Assembly: GCF_006542335.1 (NCBI RefSeq)
Contig: NZ_CP032485.1
Location: 1,126,501-1,190,500 of the forward strand
From: Neokomagataea tanensis
GTDB lineage: Bacteria > Pseudomonadota > Alphaproteobacteria > Acetobacterales > Acetobacteraceae
Reading direction: 5' to 3'
Length of the DNA stretch: 64,000 nucleotides
The first letter of the stretch is position 1. Every line of letters starts with the position of its first letter. Of the stretch, positions 26,338 through 35,105 are shown piece after piece. The position numbers and the translations under genes are program-made. Under the pieces are notes generated by a model. That model was not told where the DNA came from, made no database searches, and worked only from the letters and a program-made list of their open reading frames with translations.

Positions 26338-26895
26338 ATGCATAAATTGGCAATAATTTTCGTGCTGGCCTTCTCGCTCGGGGAGCTAGGGCTTCTGCTA
26401 AAGCGCCGATCGGGGGGTACGAAAGGTCATGATCACAGTAGCTTGCGATTGTTTTGGGTAATATTGCCCGTTTCTATTTTTGCAGCGTTTCAAGCACAAT
26501 CCTTTTTCCCCGCGCTCACCTTGCCTCAAAAAGAAAGTGTTCTGGCATTGGGGGTAGTGTTGACTGTTTCGGGCTTAATCTTGCGCTGGTATGCGATTTA
26601 CCGCTTGGGTCGCTGGTTTACGGTAGATGTTGCGCTATCGACCGGGCAGGTACTGATGAGGGACGGCCCTTATCGTGTTATTCGTCATCCTTCTTATACC
26701 GGGGCGCTCCTCGTTTTGGCAGGCGCTGGGGTACTTATGGGCAATGCTGGTAGCATTTTACTCGTAACGCTTCCGGCTCTGGCTGCTTTTTTGTATCGCA
26801 TCCGCATTGAAGAGCACGCGTTGGCGCATGCCTTTGGCCCGGAGTGGAAAGATTACTGTGCCAAAAGCTGGCGTTTAATACCCAAGCTTTACTAG
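26338..26895 (+). CDS. isoprenylcysteine carboxyl methyltransferase (ICMT)-like membrane protein
   Basis: A 185-residue polytopic protein. The C-terminal half is the ICMT/phospholipid methyltransferase-type domain: LRWYAIYRLGRWFTVDV, GPYRVIRHPSYTG, RIRIEEHALAHAFGPEWKDYC, which includes the SAM-binding RHPxY and the EE motifs. About four membrane segments are apparent. Bacterial members methylate unknown substrates; the name should not be read as proof of isoprenylcysteine activity. It stands alone between pth and the M3 peptidase. Confidence 0.85.
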   Translation: MHKLAIIFVLAFSLGELGLLLKRRSGGTKGHDHSSLRLFWVILPVSIFAAFQAQSFFPALTLPQKESVLALGVVLTVSGLILRWYAIYRLGRWFTVDVALSTGQVLMRDGPYRVIRHPSYTGALLVLAGAGVLMGNAGSILLVTLPALAAFLYRIRIEEHALAHAFGPEWKDYCAKSWRLIPKLY

Positions 26896-26953
26896 CTGGC
26901 GTTGTTGGGCGGGGTTCCCCCCAGTGGGGTGTAAAGAGCGCATAAAGTTAATT

Positions 26954-26989
26954 CCTGCTGGGGCCGAGTGGTGTTTCGGACCCAGCAGG
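26954..26989. terminator. bidirectional terminator between convergent genes
   Basis: CCTGCTGGG (26954-26962) pairs with CCCAGCAGG (26981-26989), with an inner CCGA/TCGG pairing. It sits between the ICMT-like gene and the M3 peptidase, with AT-rich flanks (ATTATTTT on the right) that could serve as the T-tract. Confidence 0.6.
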
Positions 26990-26999
26990 GAACATTATT

Positions 27000-29129
27000 T
27001 TAGTTTGCTGATTCTGTGGTCAAACCACGGTGAGCCAACATCGGTTCAATCTCCGGATCTTTGCCGTAGAAGGCGCGGAACATTGGACCATAATCCATCG
27101 TATGGCCCTTGGAGAGGATCATGTCACGGAAGCGTTGGCCGTTTTCACGGGTAAGGCCGCCGTGCTGCGTGAACCATGCGAAGGCATCTTGATCCAACAT
27201 TTCCGTCCAGAGATACGCGTAATATCCGGCGGAATAGCCATTGGACCAGATATGTAGGAAGTAGGTTGAACGATAGCGTGGTGGAACGTGCGTAACGTCC
27301 AGCCCCATGCTGTTGAGGGCTTCGCTTTCAAATTTATCAACGTCTTGGCGCGGAGCGGAAGCAGCAAGGCTGTGCCACTTCATATCTAGTTCAGAGGCTG
27401 CCACGATTTCACCCAGAGCATAGCCCTGATTGAAGCGGGCAGCTTTTTTAATCTTGGCTACAAGGTCTTGCGGCATCGGAGCGCCGGTTTTGTAGTTGCG
27501 GGCGTAATGCGCCAGAACTTTCGGGTCAAATGCCCAATTTTCGTTGAACTGTGAGGGGAATTCAACGAAGTCACGGGCGACGCTGGTGCCAGAGAGAGAC
27601 GGATAAGTCTGGCTTGCGAAGAGGCCGTGCAGGGCATGTCCAAACTCATGGAACATTGTGGTTACGTCATCAGAAGTGATGAGCTGAGGCTGGCCTGGTG
27701 CCGCTTTTGCAAAGTTTGCGACATTGTAGATGACGGGCTTCGTACCAAGGAGTTTGGATTGACCCACGAAATTGGACATCCATGCGCCGCCCGATTTGGT
27801 GTCTCGCTTGAAGTAGTCAAAATACATCAAACCCAGTTGTGAGCCGTCTTTGTCGAAGACTTCAAAGACCATGACATCAGGATGATAGACCGGGATGTCG
27901 GTGCGAGGCTTAAAGGTCAGCCCGTAAAGCTGATTAGCAGCAAAAAATACGCCATCTGTCAGAACTGTTTTGAGTTCAAAATACGGTTTTACGTCATCTT
28001 GATTGAGGGCGTATTTTTCACGGCGAACTTGTTCGGCATAACGTTGCCAGTCCCATGGCATGAGCGAGAAGTTCTCGCCGTCGCGGTGAATAGCATCCTG
28101 CAAAAGGTTAACTTCGTTTTTCTGCTCAGCAGCGATGGCGGGCACCAGTTTTTGCATGAAGCTATTTGCCGCTTCTGGTGTTTTCGCCATTTGATCATAA
28201 AGCGCGTAGGCGGCGTAGTTCGGGTAACCAAACAAAGCCGCTTTTTGCGCGCGGAGTTGAGCAAGTTCCGCAATGGTTGAGCGGGTGTCGTTTGCATCGC
28301 CGCGTTCTGCGCGGTTCCAGCTGTGGTCGAAGAGAGCTTGGCGTGTGGCTCTGTTGCTTAGGCCCTGCAAAGATGGCTGCTGAGTTGTGTTTTGCAGGGG
28401 GAGAACCCATTTTCCGGCCAAGTTTCGGCCTTCTGCGGCTTTGGCGGCTCCGGCAATGCTACCATCGTCCAAGCCAGCAAGAGCCTCTTTGGAGTCAACG
28501 ACCAGAGCGCCGTCACGAGCTGCGGCAATCAGCTTTTGCTGATAAGCAGATTCAAGGTTTGCCAGCTTTGTGTTGATTGCCCGCAGTTTGACTTTGTCGC
28601 CTTTAGAAAGCTGCGCACCGGAATGAACGAATTGCTGGTAGTACACATCCAGAAGCTGTGCTTGCTCTGGGTCCAAATTCAAAGTTGCGCGCGCATCGTA
28701 CAGCGCTTTCACGCGTGCAAAAAGGCGTGGGTTTAAGTTGATTTCGTCAGCATGTTGGGAGAGACGTGCTGCTTCGCGGCTCTCAACCTTATCTAGGGTT
28801 GGGTTGCTATTGGCTTGATATACGCCGAAAAATGTTTCCTGAACCCGGTCTAGAAGGCGACCAGATTTTTCGAGCGCCGTAATGGTGTTCTCGAAAGTCG
28901 GTGCGGCTTTGTTGTTGGCGATAGCAAGGATTTCACGCATGTGATCTGCCATTCCGCGCTCGAAAGCGGGGGCGTAATCGCTATCTTTGATCAGGTCGAA
29001 GCGTGGTGCCTGATACGGTAATGTGCTTGCGCTAAAAAAAGGATTTGTCTCGGCGGCTTGTGCTTGGGCACCTGCCAGAGCGGTAAAGGAAAGCGCGCAA
29101 ACAGCACGCATCCAAGACTTTGTATTCAT
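27000..29129 (-). CDS. dcp: periplasmic M3-family peptidyl-dipeptidase
   Basis: The 709-residue zinc metallopeptidase is of the oligopeptidase A/Dcp family. The HEXXH zinc motif is HEFGHALHGLFAS, with the downstream glutamate in GEIVAASELDMKWH, and GYSAGYYAYLWTEMLDQDAF is the substrate-binding tyrosine region. A signal peptide (core VCALSFTALAGAQAQA, cleavage near 26) predicts export. In E. coli, Dcp releases C-terminal dipeptides; export with Dcp-like length supports that name over OpdA. It is divergent from ahpC. Confidence 0.88.
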   Translation of the reverse strand: MNTKSWMRAVCALSFTALAGAQAQAAETNPFFSASTLPYQAPRFDLIKDSDYAPAFERGMADHMREILAIANNKAAPTFENTITALEKSGRLLDRVQETFFGVYQANSNPTLDKVESREAARLSQHADEINLNPRLFARVKALYDARATLNLDPEQAQLLDVYYQQFVHSGAQLSKGDKVKLRAINTKLANLESAYQQKLIAAARDGALVVDSKEALAGLDDGSIAGAAKAAEGRNLAGKWVLPLQNTTQQPSLQGLSNRATRQALFDHSWNRAERGDANDTRSTIAELAQLRAQKAALFGYPNYAAYALYDQMAKTPEAANSFMQKLVPAIAAEQKNEVNLLQDAIHRDGENFSLMPWDWQRYAEQVRREKYALNQDDVKPYFELKTVLTDGVFFAANQLYGLTFKPRTDIPVYHPDVMVFEVFDKDGSQLGLMYFDYFKRDTKSGGAWMSNFVGQSKLLGTKPVIYNVANFAKAAPGQPQLITSDDVTTMFHEFGHALHGLFASQTYPSLSGTSVARDFVEFPSQFNENWAFDPKVLAHYARNYKTGAPMPQDLVAKIKKAARFNQGYALGEIVAASELDMKWHSLAASAPRQDVDKFESEALNSMGLDVTHVPPRYRSTYFLHIWSNGYSAGYYAYLWTEMLDQDAFAWFTQHGGLTRENGQRFRDMILSKGHTMDYGPMFRAFYGKDPEIEPMLAHRGLTTESAN

Positions 29130-29263
29130 GACATTATCCTAGTTCTGTAATGACGGATGGACTGTAGGTGAGAAGAAGAGGGAGGTCCAATGCGTAGGAA
29201 TTATAGGCATGGGCTCTTGAATGTTTATTGATCGATACGACCTGTAATTTATGGAAAATTCAT

Positions 29264-29291
29264 TCGGTTAAACCGATCAATGATATTGACA
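29264..29291 (+). promoter_or_regulatory. palindrome and -35-like box upstream of ahpC
   Basis: TCGGTTAAACCGA (29264-29276) is a perfect palindrome. TTGACA at 29286-29291 matches a sigma-70 -35 box, and an inverted repeat AGGAA/TTCCT overlaps what would be the spacer. No convincing -10 at 17-18 bases was found. An OxyR or other operator is possible, though the classic ATAG-N7-CTAT pattern was not seen. Confidence 0.3.
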
Positions 29292-29372
29292 GGAACTGTT
29301 TCCTGTTCTCCTCATTCTGTGGGACATACACTCTTGTCTCAAAACCCAAGGCGACAAAGCAGGAGATTTCTG

Positions 29373-29936
29373 ATGGTTCGCATTAACTCTACGCTGGCTC
29401 CTTTCAGCACCGACGCATTCCGCGATGGCAAGTTCTTAACGGTTACGGATTCAGACGTACGCGGTAAGTGGTCTGTATTCTTCTTCTACCCAGCAGACTT
29501 CACATTCGTTTGCCCAACCGAACTCGAAGACCTTGCTGACCATCAGGCAGAATTCGACAAGCTTGGCGTCGAAATCTACGGCGTGTCTACGGACAAGCAC
29601 TTCACGCATAAAGCGTGGCACGACACATCACCGGCAATCGGCAAGATCAAGTACACGATGCTTGGTGACCCGACAGCTGCAATCTCCAAGTCCTTCGACG
29701 TTTACATCGAAGAAGCTGGCATGGCAGACCGTGGTACGTTCCTGCTCGACCCAGAAGGTAAGGTTCAGTACATCGAAATTACGTCCGGTGGCGTAGGTCG
29801 TAGTGCAACAGAACTCCTCGACAAGGTCCGTGCAGCTCAATACGTAGCCGCTAACCCAGGCGAAGTTTGCCCAGCTAAGTGGAAAGAAGGCTCCACCACG
29901 CTGAAGCCTTCTCTCGACCTTATCGGCAAAATCTGA
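29373..29936 (+). CDS. ahpC: alkyl hydroperoxide reductase subunit C (peroxiredoxin)
   Basis: A 187-residue typical 2-Cys peroxiredoxin that reduces H2O2 and organic peroxides. The peroxidatic Cys is in FYPADFTFVCPTE and the resolving Cys in GEVCPAKW near the C terminus. The ATG at 29373 is preceded by AGGAGA. Its partner ahpF follows with a stem-loop between them, and oxyR is about 7 kb upstream on the other strand. Confidence 0.97.
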   Translation: MVRINSTLAPFSTDAFRDGKFLTVTDSDVRGKWSVFFFYPADFTFVCPTELEDLADHQAEFDKLGVEIYGVSTDKHFTHKAWHDTSPAIGKIKYTMLGDPTAAISKSFDVYIEEAGMADRGTFLLDPEGKVQYIEITSGGVGRSATELLDKVRAAQYVAANPGEVCPAKWKEGSTTLKPSLDLIGKI

Positions 29937-29957
29937 TCTTTCGATCGGTTTTGTTGG

Positions 29958-29981
29958 GGCAGGAGTTTTATAACTCCTGCC
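29958..29981 (+). promoter_or_regulatory. stem-loop in the ahpC-ahpF intergenic region
   Basis: GGCAGGAGTT (29958-29967) and AACTCCTGCC (29972-29981) form a perfect 10-bp stem with a four-base loop, but ACCC rather than a T-run follows. It may stabilise ahpC mRNA or cause partial termination, giving more AhpC than AhpF. Confidence 0.5.
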
Positions 29982-30058
29982 ACCCATATTGTTTGTGATG
30001 AGCCTGTACACGTTCCGCAGGTAATACTTCTGTTCCTAGATATAATTGGGAGAAAACC

Positions 30059-31615
30059 ATGCTTCAGGACGACCTGAAAACCCAGATGCGCGCCTACATG
30101 GACTATCTGCGCGAGAACGTCGTTCTTGAAGCGACGCTGGGAGCAGATGACCGCTCGAACGAAATTCGTGGCGTGTTGGAAGAAGTCGCCAGCCTGTCCG
30201 ACAAGGTAAGTTTTTCGGATCAGGGCACGGCCTCGCGTAGCCCATCATTCCTTATCCGCCGTGCGGGTTCGAATGAGCAGGTCTCTTTCGGCGGTCTGCC
30301 GATGGGTCATGAATTCACGTCGTTTGTGCTGGCGCTCCTGCAGGTGGGTGGTCACCCCCCGAAAGTTGATGCGGACCAAATCGAACAAATTCGCGCGTTG
30401 GATGGTGAGTTCCGTTTTGAGACGTACTTCTCCCAGTCATGCCAAAACTGCCCTGACGTTGTACAGGCTCTCAACACCTTAAGTGTCCTTAACCCAAAAA
30501 TTCAGCATATCGCCATTGATGGTGCAGATTTTCAGGCTGAGGTCGAAGAGCGCGGCATCCGTTCCGTACCGCAGATTTACCTCAATGGTGTGCCATTCTC
30601 ATCAGGGCGCATGGACATAAACCAGATACTGGCCAAGCTGGATGAGTCTTCGGTTGAGCGCGCTGCGGCCAAGTTGGATGATCTTGCTCCGTTTGACGTT
30701 CTGGTTCTGGGTGGTGGACCGGCTGGCGCCTCTGCCGCTGTTTATGCCGCGCGTAAGGGGTTGCGGACAGGGCTGGTAGCTGAGCGTTTTGGCGGCCAAG
30801 TTATGGATACGGCTGGCATCGAAAACTTCATTTCCGTCAAGGAAACAGAAGGCCCGCATCTCGCCGCTGCGTTTGAGGCCCATGTACGCCAATATGACGT
30901 AGAGGTTATCACGTCGCAGCGCGCAACCAAGCTTGTGCCAAAGCAAGGCGAAACAGGTTTGCATGAGATTGCTCTCGAAAGTGGTGCAAGCCTGCGCTCC
31001 AAGACGATCATCCTCGCGACGGGTGCGCGCTGGCGTCAGTTAGGTGTGCCGGGTGAGAAGGAATACATGACCAAGGGCGTGGCATACTGCCCGCATTGTG
31101 ATGGTCCGTTCTACAAGGGGCGTCCAGTCGTTGTTGCTGGTGGTGGCAATAGTGGCGTAGAAGCTGCGATTGATTTGGCGGGTATCGTTTCTCACGTTAC
31201 GCTTTTGCAGCGTGGTGGCCAACTTAAGGCTGATAAGGTTCTGCAAGATAAGCTGCACAGCCTGAAGAACGTAACTGTGTTGACGAACGCCCTTACCTCC
31301 GAAATTCAGGGTAACGGTAAGGAAGTCACGGGCCTCACATACCAAGGTGCTGATGGTGCTGCGCACGAACTGAAGGTCGATGGCGTGTTTGTACAAATCG
31401 GTCTGTTGCCAAACACAGAATGGCTTCAAGGGGCGCTGGATCTGTCCCCTTATGGCGAGATTGTTGTCAACGACCATTGCGCAACATCAGTCCCAGGTGT
31501 TTTTGCAGCGGGCGATGCGACTACGGTACCGTACAAGCAGATCGTTATAGCGACCGGTGAGGGTGCAAAAGCGTCCCTGTCAGCCTTTGATTATCTGATA
31601 CGTCTGCCTGTTTGA
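30059..31615 (+). CDS. ahpF: alkyl hydroperoxide reductase subunit F
   Basis: A 518-residue flavoprotein disulfide reductase that recharges AhpC using NAD(P)H. The N-terminal tandem thioredoxin fold carries the CQNC motif ([11 protein letters not shown]), followed by the FAD-binding [10 protein letters not shown], the CPHC redox motif in [10 protein letters not shown], the NAD-binding [10 protein letters not shown] and the C-terminal FAD motif VFAAGDAT. Length matches AhpF (about 520). The ATG at 30059 has GGGAGAAAA upstream. Confidence 0.97.
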   Translation: MLQDDLKTQMRAYMDYLRENVVLEATLGADDRSNEIRGVLEEVASLSDKVSFSDQGTASRSPSFLIRRAGSNEQVSFGGLPMGHEFTSFVLALLQVGGHPPKVDADQIEQIRALDGEFRFETYFSQSCQNCPDVVQALNTLSVLNPKIQHIAIDGADFQAEVEERGIRSVPQIYLNGVPFSSGRMDINQILAKLDESSVERAAAKLDDLAPFDVLVLGGGPAGASAAVYAARKGLRTGLVAERFGGQVMDTAGIENFISVKETEGPHLAAAFEAHVRQYDVEVITSQRATKLVPKQGETGLHEIALESGASLRSKTIILATGARWRQLGVPGEKEYMTKGVAYCPHCDGPFYKGRPVVVAGGGNSGVEAAIDLAGIVSHVTLLQRGGQLKADKVLQDKLHSLKNVTVLTNALTSEIQGNGKEVTGLTYQGADGAAHELKVDGVFVQIGLLPNTEWLQGALDLSPYGEIVVNDHCATSVPGVFAAGDATTVPYKQIVIATGEGAKASLSAFDYLIRLPV

Positions 31616-31636
31616 TAGGTTGTACTACTCTTCGCA

Positions 31637-31668
31637 AATAAGGCGGCTTTTAGCCGCCTTATTTTTTG
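31637..31668 (+). terminator. Rho-independent terminator after ahpF
   Basis: AATAAGGCGGCT (31637-31648) pairs with AGCCGCCTTATT (31652-31663), a 12-bp stem with a three-base loop running into six Ts. It is an excellent intrinsic terminator for ahpCF and lies next to the parS-like palindrome. Confidence 0.88.
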
Positions 31669-31684
31669 CGTTTCACGTGAAACA
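31669..31684. other. parS-like ParB-binding site
   Basis: CGTTTCACGTGAAACA matches the bacterial chromosomal parS consensus TGTTTCACGTGAAACA at 15 of 16 positions, including the full palindrome GTTTCACGTGAAAC. parS is bound by ParB in chromosome segregation and usually lies near the origin. The site is intergenic, between the ahpF terminator and the 3' end of the SPFH gene, where no coding constraint explains it. Confidence 0.75.
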
Positions 31685-31691
31685 CAAGAGT

Positions 31692-32597
31692 TTATTCTGG
31701 CGTAGGGATAAAACGCCCAGCTGAGGTGGACGTGATATTTTGCATGTTCATATCGGTTGGGACAAAAATGACAGTCGCTTTGCCTGTGCGGCTTGCGGTG
31801 GTGACCATATCGTTTTGGTTTACGTTTAACATGAGGGCAAGGATGGCATCTTCGCTGGCATCCGTCATACTTGAGCGTAAGGTCGCAGCGGCTTCAGCAA
31901 ATCCTTTTGCGATAGCTTTTCGTTCATTTGCGATACCCTCACCTTGAAGTTGTTTGCTCATGGCCTCGGCTTTGGCAATACCCAGCCGGCGGACCATTTC
32001 AGCATCAGCCTCAGCTTGTGCAGCATCTTTGCGAGCGATGGCGGCAAGCTTGTTGTTCATAGCTTCTTGGATAACTTTTGGCGGCATAGGTTGTTCAATG
32101 GTGACGTTATGAATATCCAACCCGGATTCTAGGGCATCCGTGGTTTGGTCGGCGATGACTTGTGATGCAATTGCGTTACGTTGTGAGTACAGCTCTGAAA
32201 GCGTCATGGTCGATGAAATTTGCCGAATTTCATTTTCCACTTTGAAGACTAATCTTTTTACAGGTTCCGTTACTTTATAAGCAAAATTGAAGATGGCGTC
32301 ATCGTCATCGCGGACGCTGTAGAGAAGGACCCAGCGAATTTCGATAAAAACATCATCTTTCGTTTTTACTTCAGAAAGAGTTTCAACCTGACGCTGCTGC
32401 AAAGATATTTTGTAAGAAATGGTCGTTATGAAAGGGATAGTGAAATTCAAACCGCTTTTAAGGGGTCTTCTTTGTGGTTTGCCAAGTACTTCACAAACAT
32501 AAGCCATTCTACCTGGTATTATATTTATTGATGAAATAATTGCAGGCAATGAAATTAGTATTAAAAAAACCAAAATACCGATAACAGAGTGAAACAT
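31692..32597 (-). CDS. SPFH/Band 7 domain membrane protein (stomatin/HflK-like)
   Basis: A 301-residue protein with one N-terminal membrane segment (GILVFLILISLPAIISS) followed by a Band 7 domain (GLNFTIPFITTISYKISLQQ ... VETLSEVKTKDDVFIEIRW) and an alanine/glutamate-rich helical region (about 190-240). It matches the stomatin/prohibitin class that scaffolds membrane microdomains and controls proteases; no NfeD or HflC partner is adjacent. The ATG (32595-32597) lies in an AT-rich stretch. Its exact role is unclear. Confidence 0.8.
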   Translation of the reverse strand: MFHSVIGILVFLILISLPAIISSINIIPGRMAYVCEVLGKPQRRPLKSGLNFTIPFITTISYKISLQQRQVETLSEVKTKDDVFIEIRWVLLYSVRDDDDAIFNFAYKVTEPVKRLVFKVENEIRQISSTMTLSELYSQRNAIASQVIADQTTDALESGLDIHNVTIEQPMPPKVIQEAMNNKLAAIARKDAAQAEADAEMVRRLGIAKAEAMSKQLQGEGIANERKAIAKGFAEAAATLRSSMTDASEDAILALMLNVNQNDMVTTASRTGKATVIFVPTDMNMQNITSTSAGRFIPTPE

Positions 32598-32811
32598 AAT
32601 AAACCCCCAAAGTATTATTAAAATTACTCCAATCGTTACGCATTGTAACGTAAAATGGTGACTCTATCCAGCCTTTGAGCCTGCCAATTGAGGGGATGGT
32701 ATTTTTGTCACGAACAGGGGAAGAAAACACAAAAAAATCCCGGGAGAGAAAGATAATTTTTCGCGGTTTTCCAACATTTGTAGCGCGGTAAAGGCTATAT
32801 TAAAAATTTAT

Positions 32812-32826
32812 TGAAAATAATTCGCA
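32812..32826 (+). promoter_or_regulatory. candidate Fur box upstream of the TonB-dependent receptor
   Basis: TGAAAATAATTCGCA matches the 7-1-7 Fur core TGATAATNATTATCA at 11 of 14 fixed positions. It lies about 50 bases before the receptor start in an AT-rich stretch with a TATATT sequence. Iron control of a siderophore receptor makes this plausible but not proven. Confidence 0.35.
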
Positions 32827-32872
32827 TTCATATTAAACGACGCAACCTCATTTTTTCTAAGGCAAAATACAA

Positions 32873-35059
32873 GTGCCCTTCATGTCACCTTTTTCTGTGC
32901 GCGCACGCGTTCTCGCGGCAACGGCGCTTACACTTTGTGTTGTTCCATCAGTGCATGCTGAAGCAACGCAGGTTGATAAAAACAAGCAGAAATCAACTGT
33001 TCAGGCAGATGAACAAATCGTAGTTAAAGCTGCGCGACGCAACCAGATGGAAGTGCTGTCTGGTGGACAACTCGGCGCGCTGGGGAATCAGAAGGGCATT
33101 GATACGCCGTTCAACATTCGCAGCTACACTTCGGCCCTGATCCTTAACCAGCAGTCCCAGACATTGGGCCAAGTGCTCGAGAATGATCCATCAGTCCGCA
33201 CGACGTACGGTTACGGGAACTTCTCTGAGCAATTCATTATCCGTGGCTTTCCTGTCTATGGAGATGACGTCTCTATTAACGGGCTATACGGTATCGTGCC
33301 GCGGCAGCTCGTGTCACCACAGCTCTATGATCAAGTACAGGTTCTAAACGGGGCTAGTGCGTTCTTGAATGGTGCTGCACCGGGTGGCTCATCACTGGGT
33401 GGTAACATCAACCTTATTTTCAAACACGCGACCAAAGAGCCAATCAAGCGCCTCACGGCAGATTATGAAAGCTCAGCCATGGGCGGTGGTGCTCTGGATG
33501 TAGGGCAGCGTTTTGGCAAGAATCAGCAGTTCGGCTTGCGCTTTAACGCGAGCGGAAAGAGCGGCCAAACGGCCATCCGTGACGAGCGCAGACATTCCGT
33601 GGCTTTGGGGCTTGGTGCGGATTGGCACAGTCTCGATAATGCTACGCGTATCACTGTGGATGCAGATTACGAGAACCAAGGCGTCCGCCAAGGACGTCCC
33701 GGTGTATTGTTAAGCTCCAGCCTCACAAGCTTGCCGCGTGTTCCTTCAGCTTCGCATAACTACGGCCAGCCTTGGACTTATACCAACCTGCGCTACTTCT
33801 TTGGTATGGTGAATGTCGAACATGATTTCTCAAAATACCTGACAGCGTATGCTGCGCTTGGTGGTTTGAGCGGTCGTGAAAGAGGGGATTACTCGTCTTT
33901 GACAGTGACCAATGCGGCAACGGGCGCAGGCACAAACGGTTCAATGTATGTCCCGTACAACCAGAGTAACCTCAGCGCACGCGCAGGTGTGAGAGCGCAC
34001 TTTGAAACGTGGAACATCAAGCATGCAGTGAACGCTGGTTGGTCCGGTCTGTGGTCAGCTCAGGATACGGCTTACGCATTTGCTTTGACGTCCAGAAGCT
34101 CAAATCTGTACACGCCAACATATTATGCGCAGTCACAGCCACAGACCTTTATAGGTGGGAATGTTAACGACCCACAGCGTAATGGTTATACACGCTTGAA
34201 CAGCATTTTCTTCTCGGACACGCTCTCCGCGTTGAACGGACGTATCGCTGTGACAGGTGGTTTCCGTTACCAGAAGATGCTGATCAACAGCTACGGTTAT
34301 GGGGCGTCGTTTACGCAGTACACGGCTGATGCGGTTACGCCTGTCGTAGGCGTAGTTGTGCATCCGATCCGCAACACGTCGCTTTATTTCAATCGCATCG
34401 AAGGGCTGTCCCAGGGGCCACAAGCTACGGGTAGCGTCGTTAATCTCGGTCAGGTTTTCCCGCCATATAAGACGGTACAGTACGAAGCCGGCGCCAAGTA
34501 CGATATCGGACGTTTCTACACAACCTTGGCGTTCTACCAAATCTCGAAGCCAAACGCTTATGCAGTGCCGTATGGCTCGACAGGGCAATCTATTTTCTCT
34601 GTTGATGGATTGCAGCGCAATCGCGGCATTGAATGGACTGTTAATGGCGAAGTCATGAAAGGCTTGCGCTTCAACGGTGGTACTTCGATCATTGCAGCCG
34701 TGCAAAAGCGCACAGCGCAAGGTGCTTATGATGGTAAGCGGGCGATTGGTGTTCCCGGATACAACATCAACGGTAACATTGAGTACGACCTGCCATTCCT
34801 GAAGGGCGCGACCGTTACCGGTCAGGTGATTCACACGGGTCACCAATGGGCGAACAACGCAAATACCCTGCGGGTGCCGTCTTGGACGCGTTTCGATCTC
34901 GGAACACGCTATACATTCCTTGCAGAGCGTAAGCCTGTCACGGTTCGGTTTGGTGTGGAAAACATTGCTAACAGAAGCTACTGGGCATCTTCGTTCGGTG
35001 GTTACCTGCTACAGGGTTTGCCACGTACCTACAAAGTATCCCTCACAACAGACTTCTGA
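32873..35059 (+). CDS. TonB-dependent siderophore receptor
   Basis: A 728-residue outer-membrane receptor. A signal peptide (ARVLAATALTLCVVPSVHA) precedes the mature protein. The plug domain runs GTYGYGNF-type to GASAFLNGAAPGGSSLGGNINL, the usual siderophore-receptor plug end, and a 22-strand barrel with alternating aromatic residues ends in TYKVSLTTDF (C-terminal Phe). It imports ferric siderophores using TonB energy. The start is GTG 32873 or ATG 32882. No siderophore synthesis genes or ABC transporter are nearby, so the ligand cannot be told. The TonB-like protein at 47-48 kb could supply energy. Confidence 0.9.
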   Translation: MPFMSPFSVRARVLAATALTLCVVPSVHAEATQVDKNKQKSTVQADEQIVVKAARRNQMEVLSGGQLGALGNQKGIDTPFNIRSYTSALILNQQSQTLGQVLENDPSVRTTYGYGNFSEQFIIRGFPVYGDDVSINGLYGIVPRQLVSPQLYDQVQVLNGASAFLNGAAPGGSSLGGNINLIFKHATKEPIKRLTADYESSAMGGGALDVGQRFGKNQQFGLRFNASGKSGQTAIRDERRHSVALGLGADWHSLDNATRITVDADYENQGVRQGRPGVLLSSSLTSLPRVPSASHNYGQPWTYTNLRYFFGMVNVEHDFSKYLTAYAALGGLSGRERGDYSSLTVTNAATGAGTNGSMYVPYNQSNLSARAGVRAHFETWNIKHAVNAGWSGLWSAQDTAYAFALTSRSSNLYTPTYYAQSQPQTFIGGNVNDPQRNGYTRLNSIFFSDTLSALNGRIAVTGGFRYQKMLINSYGYGASFTQYTADAVTPVVGVVVHPIRNTSLYFNRIEGLSQGPQATGSVVNLGQVFPPYKTVQYEAGAKYDIGRFYTTLAFYQISKPNAYAVPYGSTGQSIFSVDGLQRNRGIEWTVNGEVMKGLRFNGGTSIIAAVQKRTAQGAYDGKRAIGVPGYNINGNIEYDLPFLKGATVTGQVIHTGHQWANNANTLRVPSWTRFDLGTRYTFLAERKPVTVRFGVENIANRSYWASSFGGYLLQGLPRTYKVSLTTDF

Positions 35060-35069
35060 TGTTTGGTAG

Positions 35070-35094
35070 CCAGTACCGCAATATGCGGTACTGG
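35070..35094. terminator. terminator between receptor and SQR genes (convergent)
   Basis: CCAGTACCGC (35070-35079) and GCGGTACTGG (35085-35094) form a perfect 10-bp stem with loop AATAT, followed by ATTTAATATTTTT. It sits 11 bases after the receptor stop. Confidence 0.75.
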
Positions 35095-35105
35095 ATTTAA
35101 TATTT

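Noticed and set aside
29280..29372. Longer N terminus for ahpC (31 extra residues)
   Set aside because: AhpC starts at MVRINSTL; the AGGAGA ribosome site precedes the ATG at 29373, and the extra part covers the promoter region.
34133..34846. 237-codon frame opposite the TonB-dependent receptor
   Set aside because: It has no recognisable domain, signal or RBS and mirrors the receptor's codon pattern.
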